Below are positions 18,072 through 27,791 of a stretch of 64,000 bases of DNA, piece by piece. Position numbers and translations under genes: made by a program. This stretch comes from Nitrospirillum viridazoti CBAmc (GTDB lineage Bacteria; Pseudomonadota; Alphaproteobacteria; Azospirillales; Azospirillaceae), in contig NZ_CP022111.1 in the NCBI RefSeq assembly GCF_000730165.1, positions 868,001-932,000 on the forward strand, written 5' to 3'. Positions within the stretch are counted from its first letter, which is position 1. Each line of letters starts with the position of its first letter. Under the pieces are notes generated by a model that saw only the letters and a list, made by a program, of their open reading frames with translations, searched no databases and was not told the origin of the DNA.

Positions 18072-19555
18072 TGACGAAGCTGACCCACCTGACCATGGCC
18101 GATGCCTTGGCCGGCCTGGCCGCCAAGGAGTTCACCGCCGTCGAGCTGACCCAGGCGCACCTGGACGCCATGGCGGCGACCAAGGAGCTGAACGCCTACA
18201 TCATCGAGACGCCGGACGTGGCGCTGAAGCAGGCGGCCGACGCCGACGCCCGCTACGCCAAGGGCGAGCAGCGGGCCCTGGACGGCCTGCCCCTGGGCAT
18301 CAAGGACCTGTTCTGCACCGAGGGCGTGCAGACCACGGCCGCCAGCCACATCCTGGACGGCTTCGTCCCGCCGTATGAGAGCACGGTCACCACCCAGCTG
18401 TTCCGCGACGGCGCCGTCATGCTGGGCAAGCTGAACCTGGATGAATTCGCCATGGGCTCGGCCAACATCACCAGCCACTACGGCCCGGTGATCAGCCCGT
18501 GGTCGCCCAAGGACGAAGCCGGTAACTTCACCCGCAAGCTGGTGCCCGGCGGTTCCTCGGGTGGCTCTGCCGCCGCCGTGGCCGCGCGCCTGGCGCTGGG
18601 CGCCACCGGTACCGACACCGGTGGTTCCATCCGCCAGCCGGCCAGCTTCGTCGGCATCGTCGGTATCAAGCCCACCTATGGCCGCTGCTCGCGCTGGGGC
18701 ATCGTCGCCTTCGCCTCGTCCCTGGACCAGGCCGGCCCCATGACCCGCACGGTGAAGGACGCGGCGCTCATGCTGCGCTCCATGGCCGGTTACGACCCCA
18801 AGGACAGCACCTCCATCGATGTGCCGGTGCCGGACTACGCCGCCGCCCTGACCGGCGACATCCGCGGCCTGCGCGTGGGCATTCCCAAGGAATACCGCGT
18901 CGATGGCATGCCGGCGGAGATCGAGAAGCTGTGGCAGCAGGGCATCGAATGGCTGAAGGCCGCCGGCGCCACGCCGGTTGAGATCAGCCTGCCGCACACC
19001 AAGTACGCCCTGCCGGCCTACTACATTGTCGCCCCGGCTGAGGCCTCCTCCAACCTGGCCCGTTATGACGGCGTGCGTTTCGGCCTGCGCGTCGAGGGCA
19101 AGGACCTGAAGGAGATGTATGAGAATACCCGCGCCGAGGGCTTCGGCGCCGAGGTGAAGCGCCGCATCATGATCGGCACCTACGTGCTGTCGGCCGGCTA
19201 CTACGACGCCTATTACCTGAAGGCGCAGAAGGTGCGGGCCCGCATCGCCGAGGACTTCACCAAGGCGTACGAGCTGTGCGACGTCATCCTGACGCCCACC
19301 GCCCCGTCGGCCGCCTTCGGCATCGGCGAGAAGATGGACGATCCCATCGCCATGTACCTGAACGACGTCTTCACCGTTCCCGCCAACCTGGCGGGCCTGC
19401 CCGGTCTGTCGGTGCCGGCCGGCCTCAGCGGCGAGGGCCTGCCCCTGGGCTTGCAGGTGCTGGGCCGTCCGTTCGATGAAGCCACCGTGTTGAAGGTCGG
19501 CCACGTCATCGAACAGGCCGCCGGCCCGCAGCCCCTCCCGCCGCTGGTGTCGTAA
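18071..19555 (+). CDS. gatA: Asp-tRNA(Asn)/Glu-tRNA(Gln) amidotransferase subunit A
   Basis: The protein has 494 residues and the amidase signature fold. Visible catalytic elements are Lys78 in GIKDLF, cis-Ser in [11 protein letters not shown] (Ser162 region) and the nucleophile Ser in [11 protein letters not shown] (Ser186). GatA releases ammonia from glutamine or asparagine for transfer to the charged tRNA. ATG 18071 overlaps the gatC stop by one base. gatB, the third subunit, is not next to it: the downstream genes are on the other strand behind a terminator. Confidence 0.97.
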   Translation: MTKLTHLTMADALAGLAAKEFTAVELTQAHLDAMAATKELNAYIIETPDVALKQAADADARYAKGEQRALDGLPLGIKDLFCTEGVQTTAASHILDGFVPPYESTVTTQLFRDGAVMLGKLNLDEFAMGSANITSHYGPVISPWSPKDEAGNFTRKLVPGGSSGGSAAAVAARLALGATGTDTGGSIRQPASFVGIVGIKPTYGRCSRWGIVAFASSLDQAGPMTRTVKDAALMLRSMAGYDPKDSTSIDVPVPDYAAALTGDIRGLRVGIPKEYRVDGMPAEIEKLWQQGIEWLKAAGATPVEISLPHTKYALPAYYIVAPAEASSNLARYDGVRFGLRVEGKDLKEMYENTRAEGFGAEVKRRIMIGTYVLSAGYYDAYYLKAQKVRARIAEDFTKAYELCDVILTPTAPSAAFGIGEKMDDPIAMYLNDVFTVPANLAGLPGLSVPAGLSGEGLPLGLQVLGRPFDEATVLKVGHVIEQAAGPQPLPPLVS

Positions 19556-19577
19556 GCGCCGTTCCGGTCCCGGAATG

Positions 19578-19611
19578 AAAAAGGCGGCGTCCTCGCGGGC
19601 GTCGCCTTTTT
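19578..19611. terminator. Terminator after gatA (bidirectional)
   Basis: Arms 19578-19589 and 19600-19611 (AAAAAGGCGGCG / CGTCGCCTTTTT) pair with one G-U. A-run and T-run flank the stem, so it can serve both gatA and the convergent small membrane gene. Confidence 0.9.
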
Positions 19612-19613
19612 CG

Positions 19614-19811
19614 TTAGAGCCGCCGCTTGGACCGGCGCCGCAGGGTCATGCCCAGGTCAACGGCGGATGCGACTATGAAGAGCACGACCGAATGCCGGAC
19701 GAGGGCGCTGTCGTGGACACCCTCAACGGCGTCGACGCCGGCGCATAGGGCGGCCATGATCAGGCCCGAGAACATCGACCATCCGATCTCCGCCAGTGTC
19801 GGCCGGATCAT
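19614..19811 (-). CDS. Small membrane protein coupled to RNase T2
   Basis: This 65-residue protein has two hydrophobic stretches (SMFSGLIMAALCAGV and HSVVLFIVASAVDLGM) and a basic tail RRRSKRRL. I do not recognise a family. Its ATG overlaps the RNase T2 stop codon (ATGA arrangement at 19808-19811), the main reason to believe it is a real, translationally coupled gene. Confidence 0.65.
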   Translation of the reverse strand: MIRPTLAEIGWSMFSGLIMAALCAGVDAVEGVHDSALVRHSVVLFIVASAVDLGMTLRRRSKRRL

Positions 19812-20584
19812 TTGAACCCCGCCACCTTCAGCGCCTCATCCGGGTTGCCCTTGTCGCAGCGGCCGGGCTGGTCGGCGGGGCTGTCGGTCAGGTGGGCGGC
19901 GTCCAGCGCGGTGGTGCCGTCGTCGGCCGCCTTCAGGGTGAAGGTGATCTGGGTCAGGAAGGCGGCCTTGCCCGTGCCCAGCACGGCGGACTGGCGCGCG
20001 GCCTCGCCGAAGTCGGCGGCCAGGGCGTCGCACAGGGCCTTGCGCGTCACGCTTTTGCCCGTGGCGTCGGCCAGCAGGGTGCCGGCCTTGCCGCCGCCCA
20101 GCGTCTTCACCATGGCGCCGGCCTGGGCGTAGTACTGGTCGGCGGACAGGCCGCTGCAGTAGCCGTGCTTCTGCCATTCATGCAGGGTGAGGCCGGACGC
20201 GATGCCGGGCATGACCTCCGCCAAGGTGCCTTGCACCGCGGGCGACAGGGGCGGCAGCACGCGGTCCTTCCAGGTGGGGTCGTTGTCCTTGGCGGACAGG
20301 GAGCACGCGCTGCTCCACTGCGGCCACAGGCCATGCAGGGTCAGGTGGGTGGCACCGAAGCTGGTGGCGCGGTCGCCGGCGGCACACTCCGGATGGCCAT
20401 CGCCGTGCAGGTAGCAGAACTCCGGCTCCCAGCTCAGCACGAACATGTAGGTGTGGTGGCCCGGTGTCTGCTTGTCGCCGGGAACCGACGCGCCTCCGGC
20501 GGCGTCGGCCGCCAAGGCGCCGCCGCCGGCCAGGCAGGCGGCCATGACCAAAGCCGTGGCGGTGTTCCGAAGACCCTTGCGCAT
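19808..20584 (-). CDS. Secreted ribonuclease T2 family protein
   Basis: The protein has 258 residues and a signal peptide (LVMAACLAGGGALAADA). Both conserved active-site segments are present: THLTLHGLWPQ (CAS I) and LHEWQKHGYC (CAS II), each with a catalytic His. Cysteines (FCYLH, PECAAG, SACSL, GYCSG) suggest disulphides. RNase T2 enzymes cut RNA through a 2',3'-cyclic phosphate in the periplasm or outside. Start 20584 is preferred because GGGGAG lies 9 nt upstream; ATG 20593 would add three residues. Confidence 0.92.
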   Translation of the reverse strand: MRKGLRNTATALVMAACLAGGGALAADAAGGASVPGDKQTPGHHTYMFVLSWEPEFCYLHGDGHPECAAGDRATSFGATHLTLHGLWPQWSSACSLSAKDNDPTWKDRVLPPLSPAVQGTLAEVMPGIASGLTLHEWQKHGYCSGLSADQYYAQAGAMVKTLGGGKAGTLLADATGKSVTRKALCDALAADFGEAARQSAVLGTGKAAFLTQITFTLKAADDGTTALDAAHLTDSPADQPGRCDKGNPDEALKVAGFK

Positions 20585-20676
20585 CGCGTGCATCTCCCCA
20601 TCCGGTTTGCCCTTATGGAGTGTGGGAACACGCGGTCGCCGTCAAGGGGAAAGAGGTCCAAAAGGGGAACAAAAGG

Positions 20677-20707
20677 AATAGGCCTGGCGATGGTGGCCAG
20701 GCCTATT
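20677..20707 (-). terminator. Terminator after mini membrane genes
   Basis: A perfect 12-bp stem (20677-20688 with 20696-20707) has a 7-nt loop and, read on the minus strand, is followed by CCTTTT. It lies 24 bp beyond the stop of the 20732 gene. Confidence 0.88.
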
Positions 20708-20731
20708 CGGCGTTGTCGGGCCTTTAAGGCG

Positions 20732-20917
20732 TCAAGGCGTCCTGCGGAACAGGCCCGCCAGGAACTGCAGCAGGAACAGGAAGACACCGATGCCGACGAT
20801 GATGCGCAACACCTCTGCCAGGATGGGCGGCAGCAGGGTCACGGCCAAATCCACCAGCATGATGATCAGCAGCAGGCTGAGGATGGCGTAAAGGATGTTG
20901 CGGAGGGGGGCGTTCAT
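20732..20917 (-). CDS. Mini membrane protein, paralogue of its neighbour
   Basis: This 61-residue protein is almost wholly hydrophobic, with a first membrane helix around AILSLLLIIMLVDLAVTLLPP and a second around IIVGIGVFLFLLQFLAGLF. No firm family is recognised. GAGAGAG precedes its ATG by 8 nt, and the ATG overlaps the stop of the upstream gene. It aligns with that gene over its whole length (LRN[IL]L, DLA, LLPP/VLPP, VG/F-rich second helix). Confidence 0.75.
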   Translation of the reverse strand: MNAPLRNILYAILSLLLIIMLVDLAVTLLPPILAEVLRIIVGIGVFLFLLQFLAGLFRRTP

Positions 20918-21171
20918 GGGGCGATCTCTCTCGTCAGGGAACCGGGATGGGGGCCGGTCCCAGGCTTGGGCAAGGGAATGCTCGGCAGGCGGGCATGGCG
21001 GACGGCGGCCACCAGCACCTGGCCCATGAAGGCCAGGAAGACCAGGCCCACCAGCAACGGCGGCAGCGCGCCGATGACGGGGGGCAGCACCTGCATGGCC
21101 AAATCCGTCAGGGGAACCAGCAGCAGAAGAACGACGGTGACCGACAAAAGGTTGCGCAGGGCATTCAGCAC
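20914..21171 (-). CDS. Mini membrane protein, first of a tandem pair
   Basis: This 85-residue protein reads from GTG 21171. An ORF from ATG 21225 exists, but GGAGG sits 6 nt before the GTG, and this start makes the N-terminus (MLNALRNLL) match the downstream paralogue (MNAPLRNIL). Two membrane helices with a DLAMQVLPPV turn are followed by a proline-rich tail that the paralogue lacks. The stop overlaps the next ATG (20914-20917). The function is unknown. Confidence 0.7.
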   Translation of the reverse strand: MLNALRNLLSVTVVLLLLVPLTDLAMQVLPPVIGALPPLLVGLVFLAFMGQVLVAAVRHARLPSIPLPKPGTGPHPGSLTREIAP

Positions 21172-21804
21172 GGGCGACCTCCAGACCTTCTTAGACGGCC
21201 CCCAACGGCGCATCTCACGATCCATTCGGAAGGGCCCACCGGGCCTTCCCTGGTAACAAATTGGGAAATAGCGGGGTCGGTTGCCGTGGCAACAGGCAGG
21301 CGGGCCAAAGCGCTAAGGGCCGTGCCGGAATGCCTATCCACCCATCAGGCGGGTCGAGGATGGGAATATCCGGCCTGCCGGCCGGCATGACCAAAGGCGG
21401 CCGGTGGAGAGGCGAAACTGTGTCTTCGGCCATTCGGCCTATGACCTGCGTCAAATGGCCCAGCCGGCCGAAGGGCGCCTTCCCAACCCTCCACTGGCCG
21501 TCCGGGAAGTCCGTCGGCGGGCCGGCTGTGTGGGGCATTCCAAGGAAAACAAGCGTTCCGCCCACGGTGCGCGCGATGCGGCGTAATCAAATCGTCACAG
21601 CGATGAGGCGCTAACCATAAAATTTAGGAATGTCTCCAATAAATCGGGCGGCGCCTGCGCTGAAATGGCCCATTGCCCTGTTCCTGCAAAGATGCGATCC
21701 CGCGTTTCCTTGGTTTTTGCGGTGCACCGTGCGGATGCGTCATCGCGACGCGGCTGTTTAGGCCTTCCCCCGTTTGCCCGCGACTGTCGCGTGGAGTGTT
21801 TAGG
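21172..21804. other. Gap before the RND efflux operon
   Basis: About 630 bp lie between divergent transcripts. There are GC-rich inverted repeats around 21370-21410 (GCCTGCCGGCCGGCATG). An AT-rich patch at 21588-21645 (ATCAAATCGTCACAG ... CATAAAATTTAGG) is a likely promoter area. No convincing gene is seen. Confidence 0.45.
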
Positions 21805-23055
21805 GTGCCTTCTTTCCGCCTTCTTCCCGGTCCCGGTCGTGGGCTGCAGTGGCTGGGTGCCGCCTTGCTGGTGGCCGCGGTGGTGGGAATGATCGTGATC
21901 AGGGAAAGCGATGCGCCGCCGGCGCCGCCGCCTCAGCCCGAGGCCGCCCCCGGCACCTTCCAGGTGACGCCGGGCCAGTGGGCGACGCTGGGCATGGAGA
22001 TCGTGGCCCCGCACCCCTTCCAAACCCACATCGACACCGATGGCCGGGTGACGGCCAATGACGAGGCGACGACGCCGGTCTATTCCCCCGTTTCCGGTCA
22101 GGTGGGAACCGTGACCGCCCGCGTGGGCGATCATGTGGCCAAGGACGCCGTGCTCATGACCGTTGACGCCACTGACATGGCGCAGGGGCGCAGCGACCTG
22201 GCGGCCGCCGCATCGGCCGCCGCCGCGGCTGATGCCCAACTGCGGCAGGCGCGGGTGACGGAACAGCGCCAGCGTGACCTGTACCAGGCCGACGGCGGCG
22301 CTCTGAAGGATTGGCAGCAGGCTCAGGTGGACCTGGTGACGGCGGAAACGGCCGCGCGCACGGCGCAGGCGGCCCTGGCCGCCGTCCGCGACCGGCTGCG
22401 GGTGCTGGGCCGCACCCCGCAGGAGATCGCGGCCCTTACGCATGAGGGGGTCGCCTTGGCACCGACCCCGGTGCGCGCGCCCGTCGCCGGCACTGTGCTG
22501 CAGCGCCAGGTTTCCCCGGGCCAGTACGTCAACGGGGCGGCCAACGGCGGCACCATGGCCTTCAGCCTGGCCGACCTTTCCACCGTCTGGCTGTTGGCCA
22601 ATGTGCGCGAGGGCGATGCCCCGGCGGTGGCCGTGGGGCAGGAGGTCGAGGTGCGCGTGCCCGCCTATCCGGCCCGGGTGTTCCGCGGCCGGGTGGCGGC
22701 GGTGGCCCCGGCCATCGACCCCGCCACCCGGCGCCTGGCGGTGCGCGTCACCCTGGACAACGCCGACGGCGCCCTGAAGCCGGAGATGATGGCGACCGTA
22801 CGCCTGTTTACCGACCCTGGGGCCAGCGCCCCCGCCGCCCCGGCCCTGGCCGTGCCGGAACGGGCGGTGATCCATGAGGGCGACGTGTCGCGCGTCTGGG
22901 TGGCCGACGCCGCCCACCACGCCCTGGCGCTGCGCCCCGTGACCCTGGGGCGGCAGCAGGACGGGCTGGTGGAGGTGTTGGACGGCCTGAAGGCCGGCGA
23001 CAGTGTGGTGACCAAGGGCGCCCTGTTCATCGACCGCGCGGCGCAGGGCGACTGA
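21805..23055 (+). CDS. RND efflux periplasmic adaptor (CzcB/CusB type)
   Basis: The protein has 416 residues. An N-terminal membrane anchor (LQWLGAALLVAAVVGMIVI) precedes a barrel-sandwich hybrid half (VYSPVSGQVGTVTARVGDHV), an alpha-hairpin rich in Ala, Gln and Arg (about 115-205) and the second half (VRAPVAGTVLQRQVSPGQYV), followed by beta-barrel and membrane-proximal domains. The start is read as GTG 21805 (GGAG 8 nt upstream); frames going back to 21673 give a cysteine-rich N-terminus with no family match. It links the RND pump to the outer-membrane channel. Confidence 0.87.
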   Translation: MPSFRLLPGPGRGLQWLGAALLVAAVVGMIVIRESDAPPAPPPQPEAAPGTFQVTPGQWATLGMEIVAPHPFQTHIDTDGRVTANDEATTPVYSPVSGQVGTVTARVGDHVAKDAVLMTVDATDMAQGRSDLAAAASAAAAADAQLRQARVTEQRQRDLYQADGGALKDWQQAQVDLVTAETAARTAQAALAAVRDRLRVLGRTPQEIAALTHEGVALAPTPVRAPVAGTVLQRQVSPGQYVNGAANGGTMAFSLADLSTVWLLANVREGDAPAVAVGQEVEVRVPAYPARVFRGRVAAVAPAIDPATRRLAVRVTLDNADGALKPEMMATVRLFTDPGASAPAAPALAVPERAVIHEGDVSRVWVADAAHHALALRPVTLGRQQDGLVEVLDGLKAGDSVVTKGALFIDRAAQGD

Positions 23056-23059
23056 CATC

Positions 23060-26000
23060 ATGAACAAGGTCGTCATTTTCGCGCTGCGCCAGCGCGTCCT
23101 GATGCTGGCGGCGTTGGCCGTCCTGCTGGTGGTGGGCGTGGGCGCCTTCCTGCGCCTGAACATCGAGGCCTATCCCGATCCGGTCCCACCCATGGTGGAG
23201 ATCGTGACCCAGAACAGCGGCCAGTCGGCCGAGGAGATCGAGCGCTACATCACCGTGCCCATCGAGGTGCAGATGGCCGGTATTCCCCATGTCACGGCCA
23301 TCCGCTCCGTCTCGCTGTTCGGGCTGTCGGACATCAAGATCCAGTTCACCTACGACTTCACCTATGACGAGGCGGTGCAGCGGGTGGTCAACCAGCTGTC
23401 GCAGCTGTCCAACCTGCCGTCGGGCGTGCAGCCGGCCATTTCGCCTGAAAGCCCCATCGGCGAGATCCTGCGCTATCAGGTGGTGGGGCCGCCGGGCTAT
23501 TCCGTCACCGACCTCAAGACCCTGCAGGACTGGGTGCTGCAGCGCCGGTTCAAGGCCGTGCCGGGCGTCATCGATGTGTCGGGCTGGGGCGGCAAGACCA
23601 AGGCGTACGAGGTGACGGTGGACCAGCGCAAGCTGACCGCCTACGGCCTGACCATCCCCGGCGTGCTGCAGGCCCTGAACAACGCCAATATCAATGTCGG
23701 CGGCCAGACGGTGAACATCGGCGACCAGGCCATGGTGGTGCGCGGCGTGGGCCAGATCCATTCGCTGGACGACATCCGGGGCACCATGCTGGCGGCCAAC
23801 AACGGCACGCCGGTGCTGGTGGGCGACGTCGCCACCGTCACCGTGGGCAACCAGCCGCGCCTGGGCATCGCCGGCCGCGACGGCCAGGACGACATCGTCC
23901 AGGGCATCGTGCTCATGCGCCGGGGGGCGGAGAGCAAACCCACCATTCTGGCCGCCAAGGCGGAGATGGAGAAGATCAACACGTCAGGCATCCTGCCGCC
24001 GGGCGTGTACCTCAAGACCATCTACGACCGGTCGGACCTGATCGACCTGACCACCCACACCGTGCTGCACAACATGGTCATGGGCATCGTCCTGATCTTC
24101 TTCGTGCAGTGGCTGTTCCTGGGTGATCTGCGCAGCGCCGTCATCGTGGCCGCCACGGTGCCCTTCGCCCTGTTCTTCGCCATCCTGATCATGACCCTGC
24201 GCGGGGAGTCGGCCAACCTGCTGTCCGTCGGCGCCATCGACTTCGGCCTGATCGTGGACGCCACCGTCATCATGGTGGAGAACATCTTCCGCCACCTGGC
24301 GCAACCGCCCAAGGAACGGTTCGCCAAATCCTCCATCATGCACAGCGTGCGGCAGGAGGTGATCCTGCGCGGCCGGTTCGGCGTCATCGCCAACTCCGCC
24401 GTCGAGGTCAACCGCGCCATCTTCTTCTCCGCCGCCATCATCATCGCCGGCTTCGTGCCGCTGTTCACCCTGTCGGGGGTGGAGGGGCACATCTTCGGCC
24501 CCATGGCCAAGACCTACGCCTATGCCATCGCCGGCGGCCTGATCGCCACCTTCACCATCTCCCCCGCCTTGAGCGCCATCCTGCTGCCCGAGCAGGTGCG
24601 GGAGCGTGACACGGTGGTGGTGCGTGTGCTGCACCGCCTCTATCCGCCCCTGTTGCGCCTGGCCTTGGCCAACAGGCGCCTGGTGCTGGCCGTGGCCGGC
24701 GCGCTGATGGTGCTGGCCATCGTCTGCACCCGCTTCATGGGCATGGAATTCCTGCCGCACCTGGAGGAGGGCAACCTCTGGATCCGTGCCAACCTGCCCC
24801 TGTCCATCTCGCTGGAGGCGGGGACCGAGGCGGTGGACGGCATCCGCCGCATCATCAAGGATTATCCGGAAGTGGAGACCGTCATCTCCCAGCACGGTCG
24901 ACCCGATGACGGTACCGACGCGACCGGCTTCTTCAATGCCGAATTCTTCGTGCCGCTGAAGCCCTTCGACAACTGGCCCAAGGGCTGGGACAAGGAACGC
25001 CTGACCCGCGACATCGAGGCGAAGCTGAGCGAGCGCTTCCCCGGCATCGAGTTCAACTTCTCCCAATATATCGAGGATAATGTGGAGGAGGCGGCCAGCG
25101 GCGTTAAGGGCGAGAACTCGGTCAAGCTGTTCGGCAACGACCTTGAGACGCTGGAGAAGACCGCCAACCGCATCAAGCAGGTGATGTCCACTGTGCCCGG
25201 CGTGACCGACCTCGGTGTCTTCAAGTCGCTGGGCCAGCCCACGATCAAGATCACGGTGGACCGGGCCAAGGCCGCCCGCTACGGCCTGTCCACCGGCGAC
25301 GCCAACGCCGTTGTCCAGGCCGCCATCGGCGGGCAGGCGGCCGGCAACCTGTATGAAGACGGCAGCGACCGCAACTTCCCCATCATGGTGCGCCTGTCGC
25401 CCGAGGATCGCGGCAGCCTGGACGCCATCCGCCACATCACCGTGGGGACGACCGCGCTTGGCACGGGGACGGCCCCCATTCCCTTGGCCGACGTGGCCGA
25501 CATCCGCATGGTCTCCGGCGCGTCCTTCATCTATCGCGAGGGGCAGGGGCGCTACATCCCCATCAAGTTCAGCGTGCGCGGACGCGACCTGGGCAGCGCG
25601 GTATTGGAGGCGCAGCAGAAGGTGGCGGAGCAGGTGCAGCTGCCCGGCGGCTATCGCCTGGAATGGGTGGGGGAGTTCGGCAACCTTCAGGATGCGGTGC
25701 GCCGCCTGGCGGTGGCCGTCCCGGTCAGCCTGGCGCTGATCTGCGTGCTGCTGTACCTCAACTTCGCCTCCATGACCGACACGCTGCTGGCGGCCAGCGT
25801 CATGCCCATGGCGCTGATCGGCGGCATCTTCATCCTGGCAGCCACGGGCACGCCCTTCTCCATCTCCGCCGCCATCGGCTTCATCGGCCTGTTCGGCATC
25901 TCGGTGATGGAGGGCATCATCGTCATCTCCTACTTCAACCAGCTGGTCCATGCGGGGATGGAACGGGCGTCGGCGCTGGTGAAGGCGGCGGAGACGCGCC

Positions 26001-26233
26001 TGCGTCCCGTCATGATGACCTGCATCGCCGCCTGTGTCGGCCTGCTGCCGGCCGCCCTATCGCACGGCATCGGGTCGCAGGTGCAGCGGCCGCTGGCCAT
26101 GGTGGTGGTGGGCGGCATCCTGCTGGCGCCCATCCTGATCCTGGTGGTGCTGCCGGTGCTCATCAGCCTGTTCTCCAGCCGTACCGCGCTGCCCATGCAG
26201 GACGGGCCGGTCCAGGTGGGGGAGGCTGAATGA
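23060..26233 (+). CDS. RND efflux pump, heavy-metal (CzcA/CusA-like) branch
   Basis: The protein has 1057 residues, the usual RND length. It opens with VVIFALRQRVLMLAALAVLLVV and has two periplasmic porter loops and about 12 membrane helices. The helix-4 motif is DFGLIVDATVIMVEN, resembling the HME-type DFGxxxDGxVxxVEN with Ala-Thr in place of Gly-Ala. It uses the proton gradient to expel its substrate. Cation class cannot be assigned from this motif. It starts 4 bp after the adaptor and overlaps the outer-membrane channel gene. Confidence 0.9.
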   Translation: MNKVVIFALRQRVLMLAALAVLLVVGVGAFLRLNIEAYPDPVPPMVEIVTQNSGQSAEEIERYITVPIEVQMAGIPHVTAIRSVSLFGLSDIKIQFTYDFTYDEAVQRVVNQLSQLSNLPSGVQPAISPESPIGEILRYQVVGPPGYSVTDLKTLQDWVLQRRFKAVPGVIDVSGWGGKTKAYEVTVDQRKLTAYGLTIPGVLQALNNANINVGGQTVNIGDQAMVVRGVGQIHSLDDIRGTMLAANNGTPVLVGDVATVTVGNQPRLGIAGRDGQDDIVQGIVLMRRGAESKPTILAAKAEMEKINTSGILPPGVYLKTIYDRSDLIDLTTHTVLHNMVMGIVLIFFVQWLFLGDLRSAVIVAATVPFALFFAILIMTLRGESANLLSVGAIDFGLIVDATVIMVENIFRHLAQPPKERFAKSSIMHSVRQEVILRGRFGVIANSAVEVNRAIFFSAAIIIAGFVPLFTLSGVEGHIFGPMAKTYAYAIAGGLIATFTISPALSAILLPEQVRERDTVVVRVLHRLYPPLLRLALANRRLVLAVAGALMVLAIVCTRFMGMEFLPHLEEGNLWIRANLPLSISLEAGTEAVDGIRRIIKDYPEVETVISQHGRPDDGTDATGFFNAEFFVPLKPFDNWPKGWDKERLTRDIEAKLSERFPGIEFNFSQYIEDNVEEAASGVKGENSVKLFGNDLETLEKTANRIKQVMSTVPGVTDLGVFKSLGQPTIKITVDRAKAARYGLSTGDANAVVQAAIGGQAAGNLYEDGSDRNFPIMVRLSPEDRGSLDAIRHITVGTTALGTGTAPIPLADVADIRMVSGASFIYREGQGRYIPIKFSVRGRDLGSAVLEAQQKVAEQVQLPGGYRLEWVGEFGNLQDAVRRLAVAVPVSLALICVLLYLNFASMTDTLLAASVMPMALIGGIFILAATGTPFSISAAIGFIGLFGISVMEGIIVISYFNQLVHAGMERASALVKAAETRLRPVMMTCIAACVGLLPAALSHGIGSQVQRPLAMVVVGGILLAPILILVVLPVLISLFSSRTALPMQDGPVQVGEAE

Positions 26234-27711
26234 TGCGCCGCGTCCTTCCCTTCATCCCCGCCCTGCTGCTCGCGGCCTGCGCCGTCGGTCCGGACTACCA
26301 GGCGCCGGCCGCCCCGCCCAAGACGGCGCTGGCCCCGCCGCCCAAGCTGCCGGACCAGGGCCTGTTGGCCGGCCGCGACATTCCGGCCGACTGGTGGGCG
26401 CTGTTCAGGTCGCCGGCCCTGGACGGGCTGGTGCGTGAGGCTATGGCCCACAACGCCGACGTCGCGGCGGCGCAGGCGGCCCTGCGCGTGGCGCGGGAAA
26501 ACGCCTACGCCAACGCCGGCTCCTTCCTGCCCGCCATCGACGCCAGTTTCCAGGCCACGCGGCAGAAGGACCCCACCGGCACTGTGGCGCCCACGGCGGC
26601 CAACAACGCGCCACAGCTGAACCTGTTCACCCCGCAGCTGTCGGTGTCCTACAGCCCGGATCTGTGGGGCGGCACCCGGCGGGGGCAGGAGGCGCTGGAC
26701 GCCACCACCGAGGGCCAGCGCTTCCAGGTCGAGGCGACGTACCTGACCCTCACGTCCAACGTGGTGGTGGCGGCGGTGACGGAGGCCAGCCTGCGCGGCC
26801 AGATCGACGCCACCCGGTCCATCATCGCCGACGCCGGCAAGGCCCTGGCCATCCTGCGACGCCAGCGGGACCTGGGCCAGGTCTCGGCCGCCGACGTGGC
26901 GGCGGGGGAGACGGCGCTGGCGCAAGCCGAGCAGACGCTGCCGCCGCTGGAAAAGCAGCTGGAGCAGCAGCGCCATCAGCTGAACGCCCTGCTGGGCCGC
27001 ATGCCGGCCGACCCGACGCCGGAGACCTTCCAGCTGGGCGACCTGGCCCTGCCGGGGGAGCTGCCCTACAGCCTGCCGGCACGGCTGGTGGAACAGCGGC
27101 CCGACATCCGCCTGGCCGCCGCCAACCTGCATGTCGCCAGCGCCAACGTCGGTGTGGCCGTGGCCAACCGCCTGCCCAACCTGACGCTCAGCGGGGCGGC
27201 GGGGTCCAGCGCCTCGGCACTGAACAGCCTGTTCACCGCCGGCAACGGCTTCTGGAACTTCGGCGCCAGCCTGACCCAGCCGGTGTTCGAAGGGTTCAGC
27301 CTGGCGCATAAGGAAAAAGCGGCGCGGGCGGCCCTGGACCAGGCGGCGGCGCAGTACCGGTCCACCGTGGTCCTGGCTTTCCAGAACGTGGCCGATACCC
27401 TGTCGGCGCTGAAGAGCGACGGCGACGCCCTGGCGGCGGCGCAGCGGGCGGACGCCGCCGCCGCCCATGCCCTGGACCTCGCCCGGCGGCAGCTGGCCTT
27501 GGGGGCGGCGGCGCCCTCGGCCGTGCTGGCGGCGCAGCAGGCGGCGGCGCAGGCGCGGATGGCCCTGGTGCAGGCCCAGGCCACTCGCCTGATGGACACC
27601 GCCGCCCTGTTCCAGGCCCTGGGCGGTGGCTGGTGGAACGTGCCGCCGGCGCAGGAGGGGGACGAGCCCGGCCACGCCGCCCCGCCCGATGGAGGCTTCA
27701 TCACCCGATAG
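26233..27711 (+). CDS. Outer-membrane efflux lipoprotein (NodT/TolC family)
   Basis: The protein has 492 residues. A lipoprotein signal ends in LLLAAC, followed by VGPDYQAP, the usual NodT start. Two repeated TolC-type helical halves follow, with the conserved PDIRLAAANLHVASANVGVAVANRLPNLTLSG segment between them. It forms the outer-membrane channel for the RND system. ATG 26233 overlaps the pump stop and keeps a normal spacing from GGAGG; ATG 26230 would sit only 4 nt from it. The C-terminus is unusually Gly/Asp/Pro-rich. Confidence 0.92.
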   Translation: MRRVLPFIPALLLAACAVGPDYQAPAAPPKTALAPPPKLPDQGLLAGRDIPADWWALFRSPALDGLVREAMAHNADVAAAQAALRVARENAYANAGSFLPAIDASFQATRQKDPTGTVAPTAANNAPQLNLFTPQLSVSYSPDLWGGTRRGQEALDATTEGQRFQVEATYLTLTSNVVVAAVTEASLRGQIDATRSIIADAGKALAILRRQRDLGQVSAADVAAGETALAQAEQTLPPLEKQLEQQRHQLNALLGRMPADPTPETFQLGDLALPGELPYSLPARLVEQRPDIRLAAANLHVASANVGVAVANRLPNLTLSGAAGSSASALNSLFTAGNGFWNFGASLTQPVFEGFSLAHKEKAARAALDQAAAQYRSTVVLAFQNVADTLSALKSDGDALAAAQRADAAAAHALDLARRQLALGAAAPSAVLAAQQAAAQARMALVQAQATRLMDTAALFQALGGGWWNVPPAQEGDEPGHAAPPDGGFITR

Positions 27712-27791
27712 TCCTTCGATGGTTCATTTGGTTAACCATCTGGAAACCCAATCCTGGCACCGTGTGTCGCAGGGACGATTTGTCACAGGCG

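Noticed and set aside
21261-21614. ORFs of about 60-117 codons in the gap before the RND operon
   Set aside because: Gly/Arg/Pro-rich low-complexity translations, no ribosome site and mutual overlap on both strands suggest they are not genes.
23984-27675. Long minus-strand frames opposite the RND genes
   Set aside because: The plus-strand pump and channel have full domain signatures; the opposite frames are compositional shadows.
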